Assembly: GCA_002068775.1 (NCBI GenBank)
Contig: MWAX01000115.1
Span: 1-12,955, forward strand
Reading direction: 5' to 3'
Length of the DNA stretch: 12,955 nucleotides
Origin: Actinobacteria bacterium ADurb.Bin346
Lineage (GTDB): Bacteria > Actinomycetota > Humimicrobiia > Humimicrobiales > Humimicrobiaceae
The position numbers and the translations under genes were made by a program. The notes beneath the pieces are model-generated. The model saw nothing but the letters and a program-made list of their open reading frames with translations. It had not been told where the DNA came from and made no database searches. Every line of letters begins with the position of its first letter. Within the stretch, counting starts at the first letter, position 1. Shown here one piece after another: positions 6,068 to 12,955 of the stretch.

Positions 6068-8293
6068 TTAGAATTTTTTAAGCAGTTCTTTCAGGCTGGT
6101 GAATCTTTGCTCAACTATGTTTTTATTGACAGCGATACCGATTGCTTTCTTGCTTCCAATAAGAATAGCGAGCTCTCTTGCCCTTGTTATTGCCGTATAA
6201 AGAAGATTTCTCTGGAGGAGCATGTAATGTGAGGTCAATATAGGTATAATCACACATTTAAATTCAGAACCCTGTGATTTATGGATCGATATAGCATAAG
6301 AAAGACTTAGCTGATCAAGGTCATAAAAATCGTACTGGACCTGCCTGCTGTCATAATCAACAGTGATCGTCTTCATCTCATTATCAGTCTCACTGATGAA
6401 TCCGATATCGCCATTGTACACTTCTTTTTCATAATTATTTTTCAATTGTATGACCCTGTCTTTTAGTTTAAAACCGGTAACTTCCCCAAAAACACGGGTG
6501 TTATTTTTATTTAATTGTTCCTGTATTTTCAGGTTCAGGTTATTGACCCCCACAACACCTCTGTTTGTCGGTACAATTACCTGTATATCTTTTAGAGGAT
6601 CATAGTCAAAACTCGAAGGTATTCTTTTTATTAAAAGATGCAGAATAAGCTCAACCACTTCATCCGGCTCAATTCTGTCAATAAAGAAAAAATCATCAGT
6701 ATCCTGATTCCGGGCAATTACAGGAAAAAGTCCGTCCCTAATCCTGTGAGCATTATATATTATTCTGCTTTTTCCACCCTGCCTGTATATTCGCTCAAGC
6801 TTAACCACTGTAAAAACACCTGAAGCAATAATGTCCGAGAGAACATTTCCAGGTCCAACAGCAGGAAGCTGGTCTACATCACCAACTAAAATAAGGGTGG
6901 TTGTTTTTTTAAGTGATTTTATCAAAGCTTTAAAAAGCCTGATATCGATCATTGAAGCTTCGTCGACCACTACAAGGTCAGAGTCAAGCGGATTGTTTTC
7001 ATCTTTAAGAAATCTGTTTATTTTAGGCTGATACTTAAGCAGCCTGTGTATAGTACTGGCTTCTTTGCCCGTAGCTTCTGTGAGCCTTTTTGCAGCTCTT
7101 CCGGTAGGTGCGCAAATCATCACTTTGCAGGAATGGCTGTCATAATAACTTGTTATAATATCCAGTATGGTGCTTTTTCCAGTGCCCGGGCTTCCTGTTA
7201 TTACAAGCACCTTTTCATATATTGCTTTAATAACAGCCTCTGTCTGGATTTCATCAAGCTCTATGTTTTTTTCAACAGAAATACGAAGTATCTCTTTTTG
7301 AATCAAGTCAGTATTAACTTGTTGAAAACTTTTATCGATCTGTGATTCACTCTGTAAATTTGTCTCAGGGTTATAATCAAAAAACTTTTTTGTATCTCTT
7401 ATGCCTGCAAGTGCGGATGCCACATATTGCTCATCTTCATATATTTGTTTAAGATATATCCTGCCGTTTCCATTATCAGATGTGACAATTTTTCCTTCAT
7501 CATGCAGTTCCTTCACTGCTTTAATTATAACCGGCTCGCCACACTCAAGAAGTTCCATTGCTGATCTGTAAAAATCTTCGAGTGGATAATAACAATTACC
7601 CGAATCTGTGACTTCATTGAGAAGATAAAGGATTCCTGATTTGATCCTGAAAAATGAGTCTTTTTCTATTCCCATCTTGAATGCGATACTGTCTGCAGTT
7701 TTAAACCCGATGCCTGCCACATCTTCAATAAGCCTGTAAGGATTGGTCTTTAATATATTTGTTGAATTATTGCCATATGAATTGTAGATTTTTATTGAGT
7801 AATTGGTGCTGATTCCGCATGATTGCATAAAAATCATTATATCCCGGATATCTCTTTGTTTTTTCCATTCGAGCTTGATTAAATTGATGCGCTTTTTACC
7901 CAGGCCTTCCACTTCATTTAATCTGCCGGGGTGGCTGTCCATTATATTTAGGGTATCAAGACCGAATGTTTTGACTATTCTTGATGCAATTACCGGGCCT
8001 ATGCCCCTGATGAGCCCGGAACCAAGATATTTTTTTATTCCTTCTTCCGTTGCAGGCACTGCAACTTCAATGCATTCAATTTCAAACTGAAGACCGTATT
8101 TTTTATTATTTACCCAGCAGCCTGTTGCAGTTATCATTTCACCAGGATTAATATTCAGGCCATATCCGACAACTGTGATCTGCCGGTGATCTTCTTCAGT
8201 TATAAGCCTTCCAATAAAATAATCATTATCGGGATTTTTGTATACAATCTTAGATAGTGCCCCTTTTATTTTTTCGGGCTGTTTTTCAACCAT
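6068..8293 (-). CDS. recD2: RecD2-type DNA helicase (RecD-like, superfamily 1B)
   Basis: RecD2 is a 5'-3' DNA helicase that acts without RecBC in replication and repair. The 741-residue protein has the long N-terminal half that separates RecD2 from RecD: an OB-like region (about 10-80) and tandem helix-hairpin-helix DNA-binding motifs, for example GSGLIRGIGPVIASRIV at 91-107 and NEVEGLGKKRINLI at about 126-139. The helicase core has Walker A GSPGTGKST at 367-375, Walker B VVVDEAS at 441-447, motif III GDVDQLPAVGPG at 471-482, YRQ at 503-505, HKSQGSEF at 671-678 and motif VI YTAITRAR at 699-706. All catalytic motifs look intact. It starts 15 bases after proS, with a modest GCAGGT ribosome binding site, so it probably belongs to the proS transcript. 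In Bacilli polC follows proS instead. Confidence 0.95.
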   Translation of the reverse strand: MVEKQPEKIKGALSKIVYKNPDNDYFIGRLITEEDHRQITVVGYGLNINPGEMITATGCWVNNKKYGLQFEIECIEVAVPATEEGIKKYLGSGLIRGIGPVIASRIVKTFGLDTLNIMDSHPGRLNEVEGLGKKRINLIKLEWKKQRDIRDIMIFMQSCGISTNYSIKIYNSYGNNSTNILKTNPYRLIEDVAGIGFKTADSIAFKMGIEKDSFFRIKSGILYLLNEVTDSGNCYYPLEDFYRSAMELLECGEPVIIKAVKELHDEGKIVTSDNGNGRIYLKQIYEDEQYVASALAGIRDTKKFFDYNPETNLQSESQIDKSFQQVNTDLIQKEILRISVEKNIELDEIQTEAVIKAIYEKVLVITGSPGTGKSTILDIITSYYDSHSCKVMICAPTGRAAKRLTEATGKEASTIHRLLKYQPKINRFLKDENNPLDSDLVVVDEASMIDIRLFKALIKSLKKTTTLILVGDVDQLPAVGPGNVLSDIIASGVFTVVKLERIYRQGGKSRIIYNAHRIRDGLFPVIARNQDTDDFFFIDRIEPDEVVELILHLLIKRIPSSFDYDPLKDIQVIVPTNRGVVGVNNLNLKIQEQLNKNNTRVFGEVTGFKLKDRVIQLKNNYEKEVYNGDIGFISETDNEMKTITVDYDSRQVQYDFYDLDQLSLSYAISIHKSQGSEFKCVIIPILTSHYMLLQRNLLYTAITRARELAILIGSKKAIGIAVNKNIVEQRFTSLKELLKKF

Positions 8294-8308
8294 TGGATTA
8301 AAACCTGC

Positions 8309-10027
8309 TTAAAATAGATTATTTTGAGGATATTCTTTTATAAACTTAATTGTATTTTCAAGATCAAGCGCAATTTTTCCGGAGTCTTTACGAAGCTCTA
8401 TTTCAAGTTTTTTATTTTCCAGGAAATTCTTTCCCACTACAACCTTTACTGGTATGCCTATGAGGTCTGAATCTTTAAATTTTACACCTGCTCTGCAGTT
8501 CCTGTCATCAAATAATACTTCGATTCCTGCACCTGCAAGTTCAGAGTAAATAAACTCTGCAGCTTCAGCTATTTTCACATCTTCCATATTTATAGCAATA
8601 AGATTTACCATGAAAGGCGCAATGCTAAGCGGCCATATTATGCCCTTATCATCATGCAGCTGCTCTATTGAAGCAGCGAGTATCCTGCTGACACCAATCC
8701 CATAACAGCCCATAATTATCGGGTTAAGTTTTCCATTGCTGTCAAGAAACATGGCATCCATCTTTTCACTGTATTTTGTTCCAAGCTTGAAAATATGCCC
8801 TATTTCTATCCCCTTTTCAAATTTAACAGGTTTTCCGCATACACTGCACAGATCGCCATCTAAAGGAAATGAAAAATCCCCCCAGATATCAGGATTAAAA
8901 TCTCTTCCGGGGCATACATTTTTTATATGGTAATCTTTTTTATTTGCGCCGGCAACCATGTTGACTGAGCCCTTCAATGAGTTATCAGCATATACCCTGA
9001 CATTTTTATCAAGCCCGAGCGGACCAATAAAACCAATTGCAATACCCGTATCGTCAGTTTGGCTGTCAATCAGCTCAAGAGCCGTACCTGCACAGTTTTG
9101 TACTTTCTGAATATTGATTTCCCTGTTTCCTGCAACAAGCACGTAAAATAAATTTCCATCATTATCTTTTAAAAGCATTGTTTTTATTATTTTTTCTGCC
9201 GGTACATTAAGAAAGGCAGACAGTGATTTTATATTTGCAATTGAAGGGGTATGCACTTCTTTGGTCTCTTGTGGCGTTTCAATATTTCCATTCTTTTTTT
9301 GAGAAGGTGTAAATTTTGCCATTTCATAGTTTGCTGCATAGCCGCATTCAGGACAGTAAAGCAGCTCATCTTCACCGCTTCCGGCAAGAATTATAAATTC
9401 ATGCGAGGACTTTCCGCCTATAAGGCCGGTATCTGCTTCCACAGGGAAATATTTAAGGCTGAGCCTTTCAAGTATTCTGCAATATGCTTCAAACATCTTA
9501 TTATAGATTATATCAAGGTCTTCCTCGTTTGAAGAAAAGCTGTAAGCATCTTTCATTATAAATTCACGCGCTCTTAAAATACCATACCTTGGCCTAATCT
9601 CATCCCTGAACTTAACCTGGATCTGATAAAGGTTTAAAGGCATATTTTTATAAGATTTAATATCAACGTGAGCAAGACTTGTAAAAAGCTCTTCGTGTGT
9701 GGGCCCAAGACAAAAATCCCTGTCATTTCGATCTTTCAGTCTGAAAAGCTCCGGACCGTATATTTGCCATCTTCCTGACTCTACCCACAGATCAGCCGGC
9801 TGGACGGCAGGCATAAGCATTTCTATCGCACCGGCCCTGTTCATTTCCTCACGTACTATATTTTCAATTTTTTTCAGAACTCTGTAACCGAGTGGAAGAA
9901 AAGCATATATGCCTGAGGCAATTTTCCTTATCAGGCCGGCTCTGTGAGACAGCGAATAACTTGCTATCTCTTTATTGCTTAAATCTTCCTTTAATGTAGT
10001 AAGGAAATATTCTGAATATCTTACCAA
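8309..10027 (-). CDS. proS: Prolyl-tRNA synthetase (bacterial type, with editing domain)
   Basis: ProS charges tRNA-Pro with proline in the cytosol. The 572-residue protein is the bacterial architecture. The class II core has motif 1 around residues 40-75 (ASGIYAFLPLGYRVLKKIE, then MPAVQPADLW) and motif 2 around 135-165 (FRDEIRPRYGILRAREFIMK). A YbaK-like editing insertion, which removes mischarged alanine, covers about 225-400 and is flanked by CPECGYAANYE at 225-235 and CSVCGKP at 394-400. Motif 3 is GCYGIGVSRILAA at 440-452, followed by an anticodon-binding domain to the C-terminus. The start is a TTG at 10025-10027 that puts the protein in register with the family; a GGGG run just upstream is a weak ribosome site. 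Eighty AT-rich bases separate it from ispG; they contain a TATAAT close to the start but no matching -35 box. Confidence 0.97.
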   Translation of the reverse strand: MVRYSEYFLTTLKEDLSNKEIASYSLSHRAGLIRKIASGIYAFLPLGYRVLKKIENIVREEMNRAGAIEMLMPAVQPADLWVESGRWQIYGPELFRLKDRNDRDFCLGPTHEELFTSLAHVDIKSYKNMPLNLYQIQVKFRDEIRPRYGILRAREFIMKDAYSFSSNEEDLDIIYNKMFEAYCRILERLSLKYFPVEADTGLIGGKSSHEFIILAGSGEDELLYCPECGYAANYEMAKFTPSQKKNGNIETPQETKEVHTPSIANIKSLSAFLNVPAEKIIKTMLLKDNDGNLFYVLVAGNREINIQKVQNCAGTALELIDSQTDDTGIAIGFIGPLGLDKNVRVYADNSLKGSVNMVAGANKKDYHIKNVCPGRDFNPDIWGDFSFPLDGDLCSVCGKPVKFEKGIEIGHIFKLGTKYSEKMDAMFLDSNGKLNPIIMGCYGIGVSRILAASIEQLHDDKGIIWPLSIAPFMVNLIAINMEDVKIAEAAEFIYSELAGAGIEVLFDDRNCRAGVKFKDSDLIGIPVKVVVGKNFLENKKLEIELRKDSGKIALDLENTIKFIKEYPQNNLF

Positions 10028-10107
10028 TGCTGCCCCGCTTTGATTATATTTAAAAGTTTTTTTGAAAAATTAAATAACAATTAATGATTTTGTTTAATTA
10101 ATATAAA

Positions 10108-11175
10108 TCAAATGATAATGTTGTTCAATTCTTTTTTAAATTCTTCAAGAGCCTTTTCTATTTCTATCCTTTTAACCACTTTTCCTTTAATAAAAATGGC
10201 TGCCTTCTTTTTTCCATATGCAATCCCTATATCTGCATCCTTTGCTTCACCCGGGCCATTAACAATACAACCCATGACAGCAATTTTAAAGTTTCCGGAA
10301 AGTCCTGCAGTAAAATTGCCGATCTCTTCAACTGCAGATTTAAGGTCAGTGCTGGTCCTGCCGCATGCAGGGCAGGAAATGATATCAACTCCATATTTTC
10401 TTAGACCAAGGCTTGATAATATTGCATAAGCCGCCTTAACCTCTAAAGTCGAGTCATCGGTCAAAGATACTCTGACAGTATCTCCGATACCCATTGACAG
10501 GAGTATCCCCATTCCCACAGATGATTTTATAGCTCCAGTAAATGCCGGTCCGGCCTCTGTTACCCCAATGTGAAGCGGGTAATTGATTTTAGAAGAAAGG
10601 ATACGGTATGCTGAAATAGTATCCATCACAGACGAGGCTTTTGCAGAAATCTTGAAATTGTAAAATTTATTATTTTCAAACAATCTGACTGAATGGAGTG
10701 TGCTGTTTACAATAGCTTCAAGTGCGCTGCCGCCTGAATTTTTTAAAAATTTTTTATTAAGTGAGCCGGAATTGACACCTATTCTAATTGCTGCATCATG
10801 CTTTTTAGCTTCCCGGATTATATTAATTATTTTTTGCTCACTTCCTATGTTTCCAGGGTTTATCCTTATGCATTCTATACCCGCATTTAAAGATTCTATA
10901 GCCAGGTCCGGGTCAAATTGAATATCTGCAACTACAGGCACTTTAAAGATTTTTAAACTTAAGAGATCTTTTAAATGTTTTACAGATTCAATATCCGGAA
11001 TGGCAAGTCTGATTATCTCACAACCGCACTCCTGCAGCGCTATTGCTTCATTTCTGACTGCCGCAATGTTTTCAATGCGGTTTTTTATCATTGACTGCAC
11101 AGTTATCGGATTGCTGCCACCGATTTTTATTTTACCCAGATTAATCTCCCGGGTTTTTTTTCTTTTGATCTCCAT
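10108..11175 (-). CDS. ispG: 4-hydroxy-3-methylbut-2-en-1-yl diphosphate synthase IspG (GcpE)
   Basis: IspG reduces methylerythritol cyclodiphosphate to HMBPP, the second-last step of the MEP isoprenoid pathway, using a [4Fe-4S] cluster. The 355-residue protein has the short two-domain bacterial form: a TIM barrel starting RKKTREINLGKIKIGGSNPI, with VQSMIKN at 26-32, and a C-terminal reductase-like domain. The cluster ligands are present at C268 and C271 (SCPACGRTS), C303 (MGCIVNGPGEA) and E310, almost the same numbering as in E. coli. It starts 26 bases after the rseP stop codon. No Shine-Dalgarno sequence is seen before the ATG. Its product feeds isoprenoid synthesis, including the C55 chain made by the neighbouring UppS and the DMAPP used by MiaA. 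Confidence 0.97.
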   Translation of the reverse strand: MEIKRKKTREINLGKIKIGGSNPITVQSMIKNRIENIAAVRNEAIALQECGCEIIRLAIPDIESVKHLKDLLSLKIFKVPVVADIQFDPDLAIESLNAGIECIRINPGNIGSEQKIINIIREAKKHDAAIRIGVNSGSLNKKFLKNSGGSALEAIVNSTLHSVRLFENNKFYNFKISAKASSVMDTISAYRILSSKINYPLHIGVTEAGPAFTGAIKSSVGMGILLSMGIGDTVRVSLTDDSTLEVKAAYAILSSLGLRKYGVDIISCPACGRTSTDLKSAVEEIGNFTAGLSGNFKIAVMGCIVNGPGEAKDADIGIAYGKKKAAIFIKGKVVKRIEIEKALEEFKKELNNIII

Positions 11176-11201
11176 ACTGTTAAAAAAACGGGTCTTCTTT
11201 A

Positions 11202-12257
11202 CTACATATTTGCAATCTTAAAAGGATTAATAATGTCAAAAATCAAACCGATTATAAAAAGAGATGCAACCAGAGCAATCCCAAGGGCATTATAAATATC
11301 CATTGCTTTTTTTGGAAATGATTTTTTACGGATCGCTTCGTAAATTATCACTACAAGATGACCGCCGTCAACTGGAAGAATTGGGAGGAAATTGCCGAAT
11401 GCAAGCAATAAGGATACAAGCGCCACAAATAATATAAAGTTCTGTACGCCCATTGCTGCAGATTGCTGGAAAATACTCACCACTCCCACAGGTGAGACTG
11501 GCCTTGCCTGAGAAAAAGGGATTTGCCCTGTAAAGAGCTGGCCAAACAATTTAAAATATGTGTATGAAATATCCCAGGTCATTTTAAAACCTTCTTTTAG
11601 AACATTAAAAAAACTGAGGTATGTTTTTTCAAGTTTGGGACCGACACCAAGATATCCGCTGCCCTGTTTATCATCAAGCGTGACATTTATATCAAGTTCA
11701 TTGTTATCTCTTACAATGGTATAGACAACATCTTTTCCCGGATACTGCCTGGTGAGCATTGCCATATCATCCCATGAGCTTATTGAGGAATCATTTAATG
11801 CAATTATCCTGTCTCCTGCATAAAAACCGTATCTTTCAGCAGGTGAGCCCGGCTCAATATAATCGACAGTGCTCGTAGGCGCCAGAATTCCCATCGAAAG
11901 GTAAATCATGATAAGAAAAATTGCAAATAATATATTGAAAATTCCTCCCCCGCTTATGACAAGAAATTTTTTCAAGAAAGGCTTTGAATAAAATACTTTT
12001 TCTTTCAGCTCGTCTTGTATTTTTTCATTTCTGTCCATCCCAAGTATTTTATTATATCCCCCGAGAGGTATTGCGCTAATGCCATAAAGAGTGCCGCTTT
12101 TTTTAGCTTTAAATTTAAGGATTTTAGGGCCAAAACCAATAAAGAATTCAAGGACATGCATTCCTGAGACTTTTGCAAAAATAAAATGCCCGAATTCGTG
12201 AACAAGTATGATCACTGAAAAACCAAGTATTGCAATTAAGTATTGTAAAATAACCAT
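11202..12257 (-). CDS. rseP: Site-2 intramembrane zinc metalloprotease RseP/RasP
   Basis: RseP cuts transmembrane substrates such as anti-sigma factors and leftover signal peptides within the membrane. The 351-residue protein has the S2P layout: an N-terminal membrane segment carrying the zinc site HEFGH at residues 20-24, a second hydrophobic segment at about 100-122 after GGGIFN, a single PDZ domain at about 126-205 (VDYIEPGSPAERYGFYAGDR), and two C-terminal membrane segments at about 274-293 and 325-342. The third zinc ligand is the aspartate D297 in LPVDGGH. The single PDZ domain matches Gram-positive RasP rather than the double PDZ of E. coli. It lies 51 bases after uppS, where cdsA and dxr usually intervene. 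The ATG has no clear ribosome binding site. Confidence 0.95.
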   Translation of the reverse strand: MVILQYLIAILGFSVIILVHEFGHFIFAKVSGMHVLEFFIGFGPKILKFKAKKSGTLYGISAIPLGGYNKILGMDRNEKIQDELKEKVFYSKPFLKKFLVISGGGIFNILFAIFLIMIYLSMGILAPTSTVDYIEPGSPAERYGFYAGDRIIALNDSSISSWDDMAMLTRQYPGKDVVYTIVRDNNELDINVTLDDKQGSGYLGVGPKLEKTYLSFFNVLKEGFKMTWDISYTYFKLFGQLFTGQIPFSQARPVSPVGVVSIFQQSAAMGVQNFILFVALVSLLLAFGNFLPILPVDGGHLVVIIYEAIRKKSFPKKAMDIYNALGIALVASLFIIGLIFDIINPFKIANM

Positions 12258-12276
12258 TTTATTTTATCTTTTTATG

Positions 12277-12308
12277 ATACAGAAGCATTTTATTGTAAAC
12301 TACTGTAT
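12277..12308. repeat. Short inverted repeat between uppS and rseP
   Basis: ATACAGAAG at 12277-12285 pairs with CTACTGTAT at 12300-12308 at eight of nine positions, with a 14-base loop, and it touches the uppS stop codon. No U-tract follows on the minus strand, so it is a poor terminator. It may be an mRNA-stabilising or processing hairpin. A TTTACA inside the loop with CATAAA 17 bases on is a weak promoter match. Confidence 0.3.
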
Positions 12309-12955
12309 TTATAATTTTCCAAACCTTCTTTCGCGGCGCTGGTAATCATATATTGCCTTAAAAAAACATTTTCTGTCAAAATCAGGCCACAGAACTTTTG
12401 TAAAGTAAAGCTCCGTATAGGCTATCTGCCATAGCATAAAATTACTTATTCTTTGTTCCCCGCTCGTTCTTATAAGCAGGTCAGGATCAGGTATTCCGGA
12501 TGTAAAAAAATAGTTTGAAAAGATCTCCAGATCTTCAGCATTTCCCTTTCCGGGTTCTATTTTCCCTTTTTGGCAGTCCCGGCAGAACTTTCTGGCTGCC
12601 TGGTATATTTCATCTCTGGAACCATAACTGAAAGCAATATTTAATACAATTACGTCATTTTCCCTTGTTTTTTCTTCTGCATTGATAAAGACATTTAGTA
12701 TGTCCGGAGGTATTATTTCCCTGTTTCCAATAAGATTGAGCCTGACTTTATCTTTAATCATTCCAGGAAGTTCCCTGTTGAGAACTTTCACAAATAGCCT
12801 CATCAGGTCATTTACTTCCGGTTGGGGTCTCTGCCAGTTTTCACTTGAAAATGCAAAAGCAGTAAGGTATTTAATTCCCAGATCCCTGCAGGTTACTACC
12901 GTTTCCCTTAACACTTCAGCGCCTTTGCTGTGGCCAACAATCCTTGGGAGATTTC
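12309..12955 (-). CDS. uppS: Undecaprenyl diphosphate synthase UppS, missing N-terminus (runs off the window)
   Basis: UppS is a cis-prenyltransferase that builds the C55 carrier lipid for peptidoglycan and other wall polymers. The last 214 codons are visible and remain open to the window edge, starting NLPRIVGHSKGAEVLRE; the GTG at 12912-12914 is therefore an internal valine and not the start. Family motifs follow: AFSSENWQRP (family FSTENWxRP), NIAFSYGSRDEI, and PDPDLLIRTSGEQRISNFML with the conserved arginine and serine that bind IPP, ending in YTELYFTKVLWPDF and DYQRRERRFG. The catalytic DGNGRWA motif would lie just beyond the right edge. By family length about 25-40 residues are missing. 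It is the first visible gene of the rseP-ispG-proS run. Confidence 0.95.
   Translation of the reverse strand, partial: NLPRIVGHSKGAEVLRETVVTCRDLGIKYLTAFAFSSENWQRPQPEVNDLMRLFVKVLNRELPGMIKDKVRLNLIGNREIIPPDILNVFINAEEKTRENDVIVLNIAFSYGSRDEIYQAARKFCRDCQKGKIEPGKGNAEDLEIFSNYFFTSGIPDPDLLIRTSGEQRISNFMLWQIAYTELYFTKVLWPDFDRKCFFKAIYDYQRRERRFGKL

Noticed and set aside
6026..6232. Plus-strand ORF of 68 codons overlapping the 3' end of recD2 and the rny promoter region
   Set aside because: Most of it is antisense to the conserved C-terminus of RecD2, it has no ribosome binding site and resembles no family.
10028..10107. T-box or riboswitch before proS
   Set aside because: The spacer is only 80 bases and very AT-rich; there is no T-box core, specifier stem or terminator.
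12309..12914. Start of uppS at the GTG at 12912-12914
   Set aside because: The frame stays open to the window edge, and the extra codons upstream encode the conserved LPRIVGHSKGAE segment of UppS, so the GTG is internal.

Overview
This is an AT-rich bacterial chromosome segment (roughly one third G+C by eye) in which every credible gene lies on the minus strand, so it is read from the right end to the left. In transcription order it holds uppS (5' end outside the window), rseP, ispG, proS, recD2, a 400-base AT-rich spacer, rny, an unnamed GHKL ATPase gene, spoVS, a 236-base spacer, miaB, miaA and the first 59 bases of dapF. All genes in view are intact, apart from the two cut by the window edges. 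I see no insertion sequence, tRNA, rRNA or CRISPR array.

The right part (12955-8309) is a housekeeping run: undecaprenyl diphosphate synthase, the site-2 protease RseP, the late MEP-pathway enzyme IspG and prolyl-tRNA synthetase. It matches the widespread uppS-cdsA-dxr-rseP-ispG-proS order, but cdsA and dxr are missing between uppS and rseP. RecD2 helicase follows proS after 15 bases.

The middle (6067-5667) has no gene but is not empty. It carries a good sigma70-type promoter, an imperfect 18-bp inverted repeat, and a strong intrinsic terminator hairpin whose U-tract abuts the rny ribosome binding site. This looks like a 320-nt leader with an attenuator in front of RNase Y, or a small RNA ending just before rny.

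The left part has rny, a MutL-like GHKL ATPase and spoVS packed within 8 and 15 bases of each other. In Bacillus the gene between rny and spoVS is the phosphodiesterase ymdB; here an ATPase of unknown function takes that place, which is the most unusual gene-level feature. A spacer with several direct and inverted repeats follows, then miaB and miaA with no base between them (both modify A37 of tRNAs), then dapF for meso-diaminopimelate synthesis.

RNase Y, SpoVS and the uppS-proS block resemble Clostridia/Bacilli, while miaB-miaA-dapF adjacency resembles Actinobacteria. A deep-branching actinobacterial or clostridial lineage with a DAP-containing cell wall fits best, but this is inferred from gene order only. 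SpoVS alone does not show that the organism sporulates. Several genes have no recognisable Shine-Dalgarno sequence.
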